From Caprimulgus europaeus (Eukaryota > Chordata > Aves > Caprimulgiformes > Caprimulgidae): 64,000 nt of DNA. Within the stretch, counting starts at the first letter, position 1. Each line of letters begins with the position of its first letter. The stretch is taken from contig OU015525.1 in the NCBI GenBank assembly GCA_907165065.1, positions 6,760,537-6,824,536 of the forward strand. The letters run 5' to 3'. Positions 50,770 through 62,994 of this stretch are shown here, in pieces. The notes below the pieces were generated by a model. It was not told where the DNA came from. It made no database searches and saw nothing but the letters and a program-made list of their open reading frames with translations. Position numbers and translations under genes: made by a program.

Positions 50770-50902
50770 GAGCCGATCTACCTCCCTGGAAGTGTTCAAG
50801 GCCAGGTTGGATGAAGTTTTGAGCAACCTGGTCTAGTAGAAGGGTTGGAACTAGATGATCTTTAAGGGCCCTTCCAACTCACACTGTTCTGTGATTCCAC
50901 TA
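50770..50902 (+). mobile_element. CR1 LINE 3'-end fragment
   Basis: The plus strand reads CCCTGGAAGTGTTCAAGGCC, AGGTTGGATGAAG, TTTTGAGCAACCTGGTCTAG, GGTTGGAACTAGATGATC and GGGCCCTTCCAACTC. It ends in TTCTGTGATTCC. It is about 130 bp, 5'-truncated and only mildly diverged. It is most like the short piece at 26566. Confidence 0.93.
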
Positions 50903-51869
50903 TATATATTGCCAAAATATTTTAAATCTTAGGCTTGTAACATCCAGGCCTCAGTATAAAATCTTTTTAATAAATAAAACAAAAGACAACCACATTCAGT
51001 TGGACATTTGGAGAACATTTAAAAATCTTAAGCATTTAAATGTTGAAACTTAAAATAGAAATAAATTTAGTTGTCTAAACTTATCAGTACCATTGGAGAT
51101 GCCCTGACATATCAAAGACACTTGCATGTGACTCACAAATATGAGGGAGGATGTAAGACAAATGTGTACATTTGTGAGAGGACAGCTAGGGGATAGCTGA
51201 CATACTTTAAAATATTTTAATAGCACTTAACATCTATGTTTAGGTTATTGAATTGAGACACTATATATACCACCAGAGGTCCGGAAGGAAATAACCCTTT
51301 TCTGAATTTCAGATAAAGTGTTTAGTTCTCTAAGTGTGGTTTTCGTTGTGTAACTTTAGACATCACAGTTTTATTCTTTTCATCTTGTCACAGAAGGTGG
51401 AGGCATGGAGAAATTTAACAGGGTATCACACCTATCAGGCAATCCATCACTAAATGACAATGTAGTTCCTTTTCCAGAAGCTCATTCCTGTCCTGTCTGT
51501 ATGTACATACTCTCTTAAACTCACTGCAGAATAACTCAAACTGGTTTTGTGAGCACCAACACATCTTAAATGCCATCTTAGTTGCCTTTATCAACAGCAA
51601 GAAGAAAGGAGGCCCTTACTGAGAGATTTATATAAGAATTAGTGTTAATTCTGCTTTATCCTCTGTTTTTTTCAATTGACATTTGAGGGAACCTAGACAA
51701 CCAACTCAGATGTCGAACCCTGCATAGCAGAGAACTTCACTTGGTCAGATGAGTCCTGCCTTCTGTGCATGATGATGAGCAATGGGGCAGAAACAAGTCT
51801 TTCCTCTGATAATTTCTTGAACAGAGAACAACTTGCTTCTGTGTGTACACACCACGTTACACAGAGGAC
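50903..51869. other. Unique sequence, no gene recognised
   Basis: Between a CR1 end and the ERV LTR I see no recognisable feature. A 61-codon minus-strand frame at 51415-51600 has no known motif. Confidence 0.55.
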
Positions 51870-52524
51870 TGTATTGGGTTTGCATGGCAAGGTTTTTGGT
51901 AGCAGTGGGGGAGGGGACATGGGGTGGCTTCTGTGAGAGAAGCTGCCAGAAGCTTCCCCCATGTCCGACCCGACACAGCCAATGCCAGCGGCTACAGGAA
52001 CGGACCCGCCGCTGGCCAAGGCCGAGCCAATCAGTAACGCCTCTGTGATAACATAATTAAGAAAAAAAAAAGGAAGGGAGAAAAAAAAAGCTGCACACTT
52101 TGCAGCTGGAGAGAGGAGTGAGAAGATGTGAGAGAAACAACTCCGCAGACACCAAGGTCAGTGAAGAAGGAGGGGGGAGGATGGGCTCCAGGCGCCGGAG
52201 CAGCGATTTCCCCTGCAGCCTGTTGGTGAAGACCATGGTGGAGCAGGCTGTCCCCCTGCAGCCCATGGAGGTCCATGGTGGTGCAGATGACCACCTGTAG
52301 CCCGTGGAGGACCCCACGCCGGAGCAGGTGGATGCCGAAGGAGGCTGTGACCCCGCGGGAAGCCCGCGCTGGAGCAGGTTCCTGTCAGGACCTGTAGCCC
52401 GTGGAGAGAGGAGCCCACGCCGGAGCAGGTTTGCTGGCAGGACTTGTGACCCCGTGGGGGACCCGCGCTGGAGCAGTCCCTTCCTGAAGGACTGCACCCC
52501 ATGGAATGGACCCAGACTGGAGCA
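51870..52524 (+). mobile_element. Truncated ERV LTR (TGTATTGGG type)
   Basis: The piece starts TGTATTGGGTTTGCATGGCA, a 5' LTR end that I recognise from avian endogenous retroviruses. It continues with the CCCCCATGTCCGACC block, GGCCAAGGCCGAGCC, a CCAAT box (52027-52031) and a degraded TATA-like ATAATTAA (52053-52060). Next come TGAGAGAAACAACTC and a repeated GGAGCAG region. It is cut at 52524, where CR1 sequence begins, so the 3' part with the polyadenylation region and CA end is missing. It is much more GC- and CpG-rich than its surroundings, which fits a young insertion. Frames across it (177 codons at 52057-52590 minus, and others) arise because the GC-rich repeat lacks stops. They are not genes. 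Confidence 0.85.
52191..52524 (+). repeat. Diverged 40-51 bp tandem repeat inside the LTR
   Basis: The word GGAGCAG, or the variant GTGCAG, recurs at about 52197, 52240, 52281, 52321, 52371, 52422, 52470 and 52519. Spacing is 40-43 bases for the first units and 48-51 for the later ones. Each unit also carries a form of CCCGTGGAGGACC(C)ACGC. The LTR therefore expanded internally by tandem duplication before this copy inserted, as related copies of this LTR also carry the units. Confidence 0.85.
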
Positions 52525-52980
52525 GCTCCAGGGACCAATTAAGCAACCTGGACATCCATAAGTCCATGGGTCCAGATGGGATGCATCCACGAGTGTTGAG
52601 GGAGCTGGCTGAGGTCATTGCTAGACCGCTCTCCATCATCTTTGCTAAGTCGTGGGGAACGGGAGAGGTGCCTGAGGACTGGAGGAAGGCAAATGTCACT
52701 CCAATCTTCAAAAAGGGCAAGAAGGAGGACCCGGGTAACTACAGACCGGTCAGCCTCACCTCCATCCCTGGAACATAAGGAATCACTTTTTTTTAACTGT
52801 GAGGGTGACTGAACAATGGCAGAGGTTCCTTACAGAGGTTACAGAGTCTTCATCCTTGGAGATACTAAAAAGCTATCAGGACACAGTCCTGGGTAACTGT
52901 AAGTGGCCCTGCTTGAGCAGGGGAGTTGGACCAGAGGTCCTTTCCAACCTCAACCATTCTGTGGCTCTGTAATTCTGTGA
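52525..52980 (+). mobile_element. CR1 LINE fragment, internally deleted, fused to LTR
   Basis: Starting within GGACCAATTAAGCAACCTGG the plus strand encodes the opening of the CR1 reverse transcriptase. [19 protein letters not shown] is followed by [10 protein letters not shown], then [14 protein letters not shown] and [12 protein letters not shown] (to about 52770). It then jumps straight to the 3' untranslated region: AATCACTTTTTTTTAACTGTG, GGGTGACTGAACAATGG and GTTGGACCAGAGGTCC, ending TAATTCTGTGA. The catalytic polymerase boxes and C-terminus are gone. The 90-codon frame at 52506-52778 opens inside the LTR (MDPDWSSS) and reads in frame into the polymerase fragment. There is no sign that it is expressed. 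Confidence 0.9.
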
Positions 52981-55494
52981 AAAATAATTATTCAAGGCAG
53001 GCTTTGAGTCTGATAAATTCCTTCTCTCCTCACACCTTTTTATCTGCATATACCCATTTCCTCCTCCTATTAGATGAAGTGTCTGCTTTGTATGTGGATG
53101 GTGACTACACACAGAGTAACATTACAAAAAAAACAGTTGTAGTTGCCTTACCTGCTGCAAAGAAACTTGAGGTGGAGCAGAGATAACCCTGGACTGGTTC
53201 CTTCTCTCTAGTTCTTACCCAGCACTTTATTGTTTCTTGGACCAGAGGTTCTTGGTATAACACTGTTGTTTCCATGCTATCATAAACAAAATCCAACCTC
53301 AAAAGGAAGAAGTTTGTCCTTCCTGTCATATAAGATTTGTGCCATGGAAGATATTACCTCGATAGACAGAGGCAGTTCTGTGCTAGACTTCAACAAACAT
53401 TACAATTTTCACATTGAACTCTTATCAAAATACCCTCTCAGGAGAAAAAAGAACCAAAAAATCCCAAAAAATCCAAACCCAAACCAAACAAAATAAACTC
53501 CCCAAAAAATAAACTGAATGGAAGATTTACACCTCTGCTACAGATTTTATTTACATTTTTCTTTTGCAAAAGAAAGTAGAGGCAAAGTAAAGGAGAGAAA
53601 TTCTAACAAGGCCAATGCTAGTCATCCTCATTTAACAGTATGTACCCATAAAAAGAGGTCTCTCATTTGTGCTAGAAGTCTCAGAAACTATCCCAGTTAA
53701 TTCCAGCCCAATGATAAGGCCATTGTGATGGCTTATCAGAGACCTCCTGATCAAGATCACTCACAGGAGCTGCTGAGAGTAGGAGAGGGATGTAAAATCC
53801 CAGTGCCTGGGCTCTTTGAAGGTGCTTTCAATATGAGGAGGTGCTATTCTTCTAGACTTAGCCTTATGGCTAAATAGTATTTATAATCTGGGCCTGCAGA
53901 ACCTCCTGCCCTCCTCCTCCTCCGGCCTCGGGCTCCCTCTGCTGCTGTTCCCTCCTTGGCTTCCTCCTCCTCTGCCTCTGCCGCCTTTGGCCCTTTTGGA
54001 AACCTGTTTTCCACCCGGCTGGTGCCCCCAGCTTGGCTGAGGGGCTGAGCTGTGTCCTGCCGCGGGGCCGCTGGAGCTGGCTGGGACTGGCTGGGACTGA
54101 AATCCAGTGCCCCTTGCTTTGAACAGATCTAACAACTGTGTACCCCTTCCACTGGCCACTCCTTTCTCTGTCATTACAAATATGCCTTTGCCTTCAAAGC
54201 TCAGCAGGCTGCCTACTCCCATATGACATCACTCTTCTGTTATTATAAGGATTTTTGCAGTTCATACTGTACAGCCTCCTTTATTTTCCATTTAGCTTTC
54301 CAGAGAAGCAATCCAGTGCTTTCCCCCATACTCCACCTCAGGCTGTGGATCAGCTGATGAGGTAAACCTCAGCAAAGTCAATCAATTTAGTTTATTGTGG
54401 AGCTATTTGAAGTGAAAGAGGCACCGTGCTCACACAGCCCATTTCTTATGAGCATGTACGGAGGGCAGCACAAACTGTTAATGCATGGCAGAAAATACAG
54501 GAAAATGCATCCGGATTTCTTTTGCTTGTTGTGGCCTTAACCACTTCCGAAGGGAAAACACAAAAGGCTGTACTCAGGATTTAAAGGTCAGGCCTGAAAA
54601 TGTGTACATAGACATGTAGTCTCTTACCTTCCTTGGCAAATACTTAGCCTTTACAACCTAGAAAGAGGTTTTCAGCACCAGCTTTCACAAAAGGATGCAC
54701 TGTCTGCAGACTGGAGATTTTTATTGCTGTAAGAAACTGAGTAAAATGACAGATTTAAGATCCTCTCTCTCTTTCTTTCTCATAAAAATGTATATCATCT
54801 ATATAAAGATCAGGGATCCAGACAGTTCATTTTCCTCCCCTTTTCATTAACAAATACTTGGAATGAGACAGTCTCAAAACCTCAAACACAAATAAATTTA
54901 TTGTCTGTCAATGCCTGTACATTAGAATAGTTTTTAATGTCTGGACAAATATTCCTCTTGTATTTGTAGAAAGAGACATGGAGTGTGAGCTTCAGAGGAA
55001 AAGAGCCTTTGCCTTAAGGATTGGCTTTGGACTGCTTGTGAATGCTAATTTGCATTTACCTCATTACCAGCAGGGCTCAAATTGAGTCACAGACTGCATA
55101 CCAGTACAGTGTACTGCTGGCATTGTGTGTCTGACTGCTTTGTTTCTTCTTCTCCATCTAGTCATACCTTTCCCTCTCTTCTCAGAAGATGGTCAACAAA
55201 GCATAAGAGCTGCACAAAAGACAAGCAGGGTGGCAAAACATGCCCTCTTCAATTAGAACTGAGTAATTTCCCATGGTTCCCTCCATTATAATTAATATTT
55301 GTCCAGACCAGCAGACTGGCATCTTGTTTCAACAAAGCTTTGAATATCTAAGAACTTGAGTTAGAAGATGAGCTGACCTTGGCTTTTTCTGTAACCAGAG
55401 AAGGACTGATTCCTCCAGAAGGTTAACCTTTCCTTTGACTATAAAAAGAGCATGGGCTAGATTCTGTACTTATGTTCTTCATTTAAGTAAAAAA
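52981..55494. other. Mostly unique sequence with an A/C tract and a GC-rich patch
   Basis: An A/C-rich tract with AAATCC and AACCA units lies at 53445-53512. The GC-rich open frame at 53881-54222 is listed on its own. A pyrimidine-rich CTCTCTTTCTTTCTC run lies at 54764-54780. Remaining open frames are at most 88 codons and unrecognised. Confidence 0.5.
53881..54222 (-). other. GC-rich open frame, 113 codons, unknown
   Basis: On the minus strand an ATG at 54220-54222 opens 113 codons. The first half is mixed (MGVGSLLSFEGKGIF, then TQLLDLFKARGTG). The second half is rich in Gly, Ser, Pro, Arg and Gln, with an RGG-like KGGRGRGGGSQGG stretch and an acidic-basic end (PEEEEGRR). The DNA at 53895-54110 is far richer in GC and CpG than its AT-rich neighbours. 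I do not recognise the protein. It may be a piece of an unclassified LTR element or retrocopy, or chance reading of a GC-rich repeat. No membrane segment or signal peptide is visible. I do not call it a gene. Confidence 0.3.
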
Positions 55495-55945
55495 TAATAT
55501 AAGGTAGATTGGAAAGAACCTCTGGAGGTCTATAGCCCAACTCCTCCATCAAAGCAAGGCTAAATCCCAAGTTAAGTCAGGTTGCAGACAATCTTGTCCA
55601 GTCTGTTTCCAAAAAGGAGATATCACAGCTTTTCAGGGCAACCCTTTCCCATAATTCATCATTCTCCCATGGGCAAATATTTTCCTCATTTCCAATCTGA
55701 ATTTCCTTTCTTGAAGTTTGTGACACCTGCCTCTAAGTCTTCCTAATGCTTCTAAGAAGAGTTTGGATCTGTCTTTAAATCTTTTATATAATGATGGGAG
55801 CCCCTACAGCCACCTTTACTCTTCTCTTCTCTAGGCTGAATATTTCAATTTCCTTCAGTCTGTTTTTATATGCTGTATGCTGTAGCCCCCTGGTTATATT
55901 AGTGGTCCTCCACTGGACTCTCATTGTCTTGTTCACAAAAGTAAT
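55495..55945 (-). mobile_element. Old CR1 LINE fragment, about 450 bp
   Basis: Reversed landmarks with strong decay are AGATTGGAAAGAACCTCTGG (55506-55525), CCCAACTCCTCCATCAAAGC, TCTTGTCCAGTCTGTTTCC, CTTCTCTTCTCTAGGCTGAA (about 55822) and CTGTAGCCCCCTGG, then GTGGTCCTCCACTGGACTCTC. The order fits the CR1 3' untranslated region followed by the end of ORF2 on the minus strand. The terminal octamers are gone. The 55791-56054 open frame overlaps it and is not a gene. Confidence 0.85.
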
Positions 55946-56800
55946 GATAATTAGTAGCATGAGATCACTCCAAAGGTATTGTAACTATTCAACCACTCCC
56001 ATATATGCAAGCAAGTTCAGTGGTACACAGGGAAACAAGGATTTGTCACTATAGACATTGTTTCTTCCATTTCTAAGCTATGGCTCAGTACTTATTAAAT
56101 TCTGTGAAAATCACTACTTTTCAGAATCACATTAGGTCAATCTTGCCAAGACCATCCAGTTTACCCTCCAGCAAAAAGTTTCCTTAAAATTTCCAAAACT
56201 ATTCTTACTAAAACCAAAATAAAATCCAACCAAAAAGTAGAGAACCTACCTTAAGAATATCTTCATAATGCAGCTGATCTAGAGAATTCTAAACACTATA
56301 TTTTGCATGAATCCCTTATGTATACCGAGTCTAATATTTAACCATAGATACACTTGTACAATCAAATAAGCAGTAGTAAGAATGCAAAGGATGAAGAATA
56401 GGAAAAATCTCTACTTTGGCACAAGAATTTTATAATTGTCTCTAAAGAAGAAGCCCCCTCACAACAGATGATGCAATATAATTCAACTATGACCTGGTTA
56501 ACTCTTTTTCATCCAGGGTCTAGTCTTGAACATCACTGTAATCCAAAGATTTACTTACCCATCCTGTTCCACTGCATTTAATAGACTTAAATAAATGAGA
56601 ATGAGTCAATACAGGAATACAGGTTGTGACACTCAAGCTTCAGTTAAGATTGGAATTAATTCCTCAGTAAAATCAAACAAAATCATTTTGTAATAGGAAT
56701 AGAATTATTCATGAAGAAAAGTAAATTGCAAAAAAAAGGAAGGCTATCAGAATATCCAGTCCTACATATTTTGTTTTCTTATATTACTGAAGAAGGTTCT

Positions 56801-56850
56801 CATATATATATATATATATATACAAAAATATATACTTTTATATTTATATA
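56801..56850. repeat. (AT)n microsatellite and AT-rich tail
   Basis: Eleven perfect AT units (56801-56822) are followed by imperfect TATA-rich sequence to about 56850. Confidence 0.9.
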
Positions 56851-59800
56851 ATATAAAGTAGAAGCTTATTTGCAACTCTTTAAAATACTTTGGAAGGAAA
56901 GTAATATGCAATGATTTTTACTTCTTTATATGACTTCTGAGTAGTGATTCTTAGCATTTTTAATTGTTTACACATGGGAGAATAGTTTTACATATGATTT
57001 TGAGCTATACACACGTGGACCTGCACTGACATAGACATGCACACACACAAAGACAGACTCCATCAGGGAACTGAATAGACTGCATTATCGCTCCCTCTTT
57101 TTTGGATTTCAATGTCAACAAATAGAAACTCAATTATTAGTATGCAGACAAATTTCCCTAAATTACACCTTTAGCCAATTTTATGACAATGCTGACAGTG
57201 TTATTACTGTGTAGAAGAGAACACACTGCTGAACAGTATTTTCCTGCTTTTAGCATGAAACAAAGATAAAAGCTAGAAGAAAAAAAATAAAGGTTTTTTA
57301 TAGATCTCTTTTGGTGATTTGCTTTTTATGCAAATATCTCACAGATTTCTACAGTAATGGTACCATTAAATGGCTTGAGATTATTTGTAAGAGAAAAGCG
57401 TTACCTTGAGATTAAGACATAAAGTACTAAGTGCATTTTTAGGAACAGAGAAGATTTCTCTGTAAAGAAGTTAATGTTCCAAAGAAAGCTTTGTTTATTC
57501 GAAAGGTTTTACGGTTGTGCTGTTTTCTTCACTTAGCACCTTAATTCTTGCGAACCATACGGCTGTCCAGATGTTTAAAATAAAAAGCCCATTTGAGTAT
57601 TATCAGAGATTACTGAGAAAAGATATACAGAGATGATGTTTAGCTATGCAACATAAATTCTCGGAGTGTATAGTACCCAATAAACACCATATCCGAGATC
57701 TGATGAAACTGAACCCATAAATCATAAAAACTAGACAAAGGTCTCATAATACAATTTACCTCCAGCCAGATGCCATCTGAAAAGAATCTACTAGCCAGGG
57801 TAATAATCCTTTTTGTCTTCTTTTCTTTTCTTTTTTTTTTTTTCTTTCTTCTCACTAAGGTATTATTGGGATATGTGTTTACCAGAGGTGAATATGTTTC
57901 TACCCACCCCAGATGCACTTTTCAGATGTTCTTGTTGCTTGTAATGTCTTGAGAATAGGGTTGCCTAACATCTAAAATACATACATTCCCCTTATTGCCT
58001 GAATCTTTCATCTCCTCTCCTCTGGGGTTGCCTAATATGCTCACCAAGCTATTATTGTTTTGCTTCAGATAGCTTGGCCCACTTGCCGAGTTTCATTTGC
58101 TGTCACAGAGTCACAAATTACAGCATTTATTTCACACTACTTCCATTCCAAAGCATCAGTTTGCGCTTGCTGAACTGGAGAACATGATGATGGATCAAGG
58201 CGCATTTGTGCTAATCCATCGCAAGTTGATTCTCCAAAGAATGCAGCACAGTAGTAGTCTATGGCTTTTCCTTTCCATTTTAATTTTCTTATGCTGTTTT
58301 CTAGTAGTTGTTTGCAATCCCAGGCTTTGTTTCAGTCACAACAGTTTACTCTCACTTTTCCTCCTTAGCTTCTGACAGATCATAAAAAATAAGTAAAGAA
58401 AAAAAAGAGAAAACAGATGGAAAAGTAATTTTAGTCTTTTACTTTTGTTTTTTACCTTCATAAACAAATCTTTAAAGCTAGCCAGATTTTCTGCAGGTGT
58501 AAATCACTCTAGCTCCACTGTGCATGCCATTTTATGCCAGCTGAGTCTAATACAATACTTCTAAAATGCCAGTGATGTAGCTGTTGCCTAGACTTCAGTT
58601 TCAGCCGTAGACTCAAATCTCCTAAAAGAATCAGTTCACCATGTTCTCTATATTCACTGACAAATTGCATCTTCTGTTTCATATTATTTCAAAAATAGTA
58701 GCTCATAAATATGTGAGAATTCAACATTACAGTGGGCAGTGAACGTACATTAGATGAAAATTTATTAGTATGTGTTCAAAGAACATTTCAGTTGGCAAAT
58801 TCTGATGGAATGGATTGGAATTTATCTTTTACTTTATATGCTTTGTTAATGGTTCAGAGTCTGGATTGTAGACCATGGAACTGAACCATGGACCCACTTC
58901 TGTAGCTGCTGTGTCTGCAAAGAACAACCAGAGAGTTCTCCCTTATTGAAGAGTTCATTTTTAATGCTAATTTAATATTAGGATTCTTCAGTCAAATTCA
59001 TCCATGTAAGAATACTGAAAAGATTTAATTCCATATGTTTGGGGTTTTTTTAAATCCACAAGAACAACAAAAAATGTAGTGACGTAATCTACACAATATG
59101 GGCACAGTGATTTTAGTTTCTTAAAACTACTTCAATTTTTGTGTTGTCACAGTGGGTAATGTGCAATAACTATCATTGCTGCAAAAATTTTAGCTTAGAT
59201 TTTTAGTGTTGCCTGTTCAAATTACTGACATTCAGTTTGCAATGCCTTTTTTGTTTCCCTGTGTTTGGTTTGCATTGGGGACAATTCTTCAAAGCAGTGT
59301 ACAACCCTACTTGCACGTTTCTCTTTGATCCTCCAAAGAAAATCCATTGCCATTTTGCAGAAAGTGTCCTCTTTTCTTCTCTCAGTAATTCTTAGATAGT
59401 CTAAGCTGATGTACTTATTAGAGGATATGAAAAGAGTAGAACTATCATCTCATAAGGAAGACTTGCATGGCAAAGACTTGTGAGTTTGGGCCTTAAAGTA
59501 GCAAGGTCAGCAGTTCATCATGCCAGCATTCAAAGTTAAAAAGTTATTTATTTAGCTAGAGTCCCTTCTGCTATCACGTATAATGGAAGAATTTATGTTT
59601 GACTTACAGTCCCTGAGGTGTACCTTGGAAATTCAGAGGATATAAGAAGGGATAGTCTTTCTGCTGGCAGGATAGAGTCTGGATTTGCTGGACTTCCTGT
59701 GCAGTGCTTTGGTCTCCTATTTCACTGAAGCATTTAAACTGACTTCTAAAGAAATATCTTGCCAAGCTAAGCGGATAAGGATTGCAATTTTTGTTCTTAA

Positions 59801-61603
59801 TTAATAGCAATCATAAGAATGTGTAGCTTTACTAGCTGAAATGTTTTGAGGTTTGTTTTTTTCTTTTTTTTTTTTTTTACAAGTGCCAATAGCTATAAAA
59901 TCATTCACTCTACTAAAAAAAAAGACAATTATTAGAATAAATTTTGTTAATTGGAGGACAGGTTGATAAACCTAACTTATTAGTTATGACCTAAAAATAA
60001 ATTAGTTTCCAGACATGAAGAAGCAGACAAAATCAATAGAAATGAATTGCATTCTTTTAAGCAATGCTAAACTACACACAAAAAATAGCAGAATATTGGG
60101 TGTGATTGGTATACAAATTAGTTGCCTCTTCAAATCAATCAAATAGAGTTTCACATCTGTTTGAGATTAGAAAGAATCATTCTCAGCACTGAATGAAGAC
60201 ACAAACACTTTAAAATCTTTAAAATTTCCTGAACCTTTGACTATTATGTAATTGATAGTTGTGGTAGGTAGTGGGTGCTGAAGCCTACCACACACATCCA
60301 GGACACACAGGGCCAAATTTCTCTGCCTCTGTGGCCAAGATTAATTCTGACATCAGGGGAAGGAGGATGATGACATCCCAGAAAGGCATTCAGACCACAG
60401 GAGATGCAAACTGGCTTCTGTAAAGCTTTGTTCAATGCATTGACTGCAGAGAAAGTTTACAGTAATTATAGTAGTAATTTAGTCTTGTTGGGTATTAAGA
60501 TTTCAATTAAAAGAATCTGGGCCTCTATGTCTAAAAACTACAGTGCTCACACACAAAGCTATGCCTTGCTTTGGTGACCAACTGATAGATACTGTGGGAG
60601 ACCTGCAAAGTCTCTTCTCAGCACTAAAACTACAAATCACTAAATGTAATGACTGTAAAATTAAAAGCAAACTAGAGGTGGTGATTCTTCCTTCACACAA
60701 CGTGAAGTTGAACTTTAAGAGGTTTTACTTTAGATCTGGAGGCTTCTAAATGCCATAGGAACTTTATTTACTCATTTACCCAAAATTTCTCTAGCTGCTT
60801 TAAGTTTCTCTTCAATGCCACAGGGTATTTTTGTCCTGGTAGGGCTGTGATATTTGATAGCCAGCTCATTCTGCTCATCATGATCCTTCCTGGAGGAGCA
60901 TGGTCCATTAAAGTTTGTCACAGAGAGTCACACATAAGGCAAAAGTTTAGGACATCACTGATTCCTCCTCTTTACCTTTACTTGTAGACATTCAGTCCTA
61001 CTTCTCTCATATTCTGAATAAGCTACTTTGACTGTCTAGATGCAGAAAAGAGTGGGAGAATGAAGGAATTTGTGCATATTTGTCATTCTTTACTCCCTCC
61101 TGAGGAAAGTAATCTACTAAATAGCAAAATAATTTGAGATTCATGAAACCCGGCAGAGCACAAGTGGGAGCATTAGTCTGTAGCCTAGTGATTAGGACCC
61201 CCTGGAGACCTAATTTACTCTTCCAACAATACAAGTACATGTAAAAATTGTTACAGGATAAAACAGAATATTCACTTCTTTCTCACTCTCATGCAAAAAT
61301 TTCAAGTGTGATCCCTTTTCATAGGAAAGATGTTTGAGCAGACGATAGCCATGTATACAAAATGATTTAACAGGAATGGCATCTAACATAATGGTTTGTA
61401 GCAGTAGGTTCTGGTAGTTGTTAAAATCACTTTTACTCACACAACTTTTTTTTTGTTGTTTTCAGTACTGAAAGAGCTGGTTCTGGACTTTCCTCAAACC
61501 ACAAAGCTATGGCTGACCTTCCTAAACACCTGGAAGTGACCAAGTAGTAAGCAAAGCTGCTGAAAGTGCTTGGTTACTTCCAAATAAAATCAATAGCAGC
61601 TAC

Positions 61604-61650
61604 AAAACAAACAAACAAACAAACAAACAAACAAACAAACAAACAAAAAC
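61604..61650. repeat. (AAAC)n microsatellite
   Basis: About eleven uninterrupted AAAC units. It is the same unit as the GTTT array at 14346-14390, read on the other strand. Confidence 0.95.
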
Positions 61651-62221
61651 AAGTTAAATGTAACAAGAAGACTTCTTTAAAAGTAAGGTCTCAAAATTAA
61701 CATTTACTATGAAATTTAACATTTCCTTTTCTAAGCAGCTAATAAGGGAAGCTTGCAGACAGAACAGTTTGCAGAGTAATATCTGTGCTTTTCTTTGACA
61801 TCTGAGAAGTTCCATGGCTGACAGAGGACTCCTGGGAGCTCTTTGAAGTCTGGGGCGCAAGCAGGAGGCCCTGATTTCCAGTAAGCTGTAGTAACTTCTA
61901 ATGATCTCTGCCAACTATTATTGATCTGAGGGTGCTTTGATTTTTTATTCCGTAGTAGATTCTTGGCTAGGGTGTGTCAAACACCTTTTCAACAAGTACT
62001 AGGAACAGGTCTGCATAGCTGCTGATCTTACAGTACAGCTCTCAGATGCAGCAGTTGGTACAGAAAGGGGCACAGAAAGGGCCAGAAAGCTTGCTGTGGT
62101 CACTCTTTGTGCACTCAGCAATGACTGTGGTATGCAATGGGGCATTCACTGGAGCAACTATACTGGTACATCAGAGACCTTGACTGAGATCACAAGGGAG
62201 AATACAGGTTTCTGTGTGGAT

Positions 62222-62397
62222 GTTTAAACACTGGCACAAGTTGCTCAGAAAGCTTATGGAGTCTCTGTCCTTGGAGTATTCAAAACTCAATTCCATGTAG
62301 CCCCTGGCAGCCTTTTTCATCTGACTCTACTTTGAACAGGGGTTTGGACTATTTAATTTTCAGTGGCACCTTCTAACCTCAACTATTCTGATTAAGG
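62222..62397 (+). mobile_element. Old CR1 LINE 3'-end fragment
   Basis: The plus strand keeps, with many changes, AACACTGGCACAAGTTGCTC, GAGTCTCTGTCCTTGGAG, ATTCAAAACTCAATTCC, CTACTTTGAACAGGGGTTTG, and TTCTAACCTCAACTATTCTG. The order matches the CR1 3' untranslated region. Divergence is clearly higher than in the copies at 25950 or 50770. Confidence 0.85.
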
Positions 62398-62994
62398 AAA
62401 TATAGAGAACACTTACAGGTAAATCTTGGGAGAAGTAGGGTACTTCCATTGCATCCACTCATGGAACTTGTTACTGATTTTATATCTAAATGTCTCTCCT
62501 TTTTGTGTTAAAAATAAAAGTCTTATGTCCCTGTAATTACATTTTCCAGTCTAGTTATACCTATGGCCTTTCTTAGGGCCTTTGAACCAGTAATTCCAAA
62601 GTATATTTATTTTTACCTCAGCTTTTAGATTTCATCAGTGGTGTTTTTCATGGACCTCATGCTCATGAAGACTCTTAACCTTTGCATGAATAATTAATCA
62701 TTCAAATATTCCCCTTCAGAAGAGAGTTCATTACAATGTTAATTCTATCCAGAACTGCCTTCTCATCTCATAGGTTTCACTGCTAACTTTCCAGTTTATT
62801 ACACAGTTTTAGCTAAGTGAAATACTGAGGTATCTATTTCTTTGCTAAGTATGTCTTTTTGGTTTCTTTCTCCTCTAAAGATTCCACACCTCCTCCAGGA
62901 AAGTCAATGGTGGCAACAGGCCATCATTTAGTAGAAAGTTAGGCTAAATGACCTGAAGAGATCTTTTCAAACTGATATTTCTATGCTTGTGAAA
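62398..62994. other. Unique sequence with a doubtful CR1 trace
   Basis: Bases 62915-62990 vaguely follow a CR1-type 3' end on the plus strand (AGTAGAAAGTTAGGCTAAATG, then CTTTTCAAACTGATATTTC). The match is too weak to call with confidence. The rest shows nothing recognisable. Confidence 0.35.

Larger units (their letters stand above)
55946..62221. other. Long AT-rich unique stretch, no gene recognised
   Basis: Besides the AT and AAAC arrays listed separately, a T-rich run (57819-57845) and another (59857-59878) are present. Open frames peak at 92 codons (57640-57918 minus and 58097-58375 plus) and include low-complexity Lys or Phe runs. I recognise no family. Nothing suggests an exon. Confidence 0.55.

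Noticed and set aside
52057-52590. 177-codon minus-strand frame, the longest in the window
   Set aside because: It lies across the GC-rich tandem units of the ERV LTR and into CR1. The lack of stops follows from the repeated GC-rich units, and the peptide is a diverged repeat of them.
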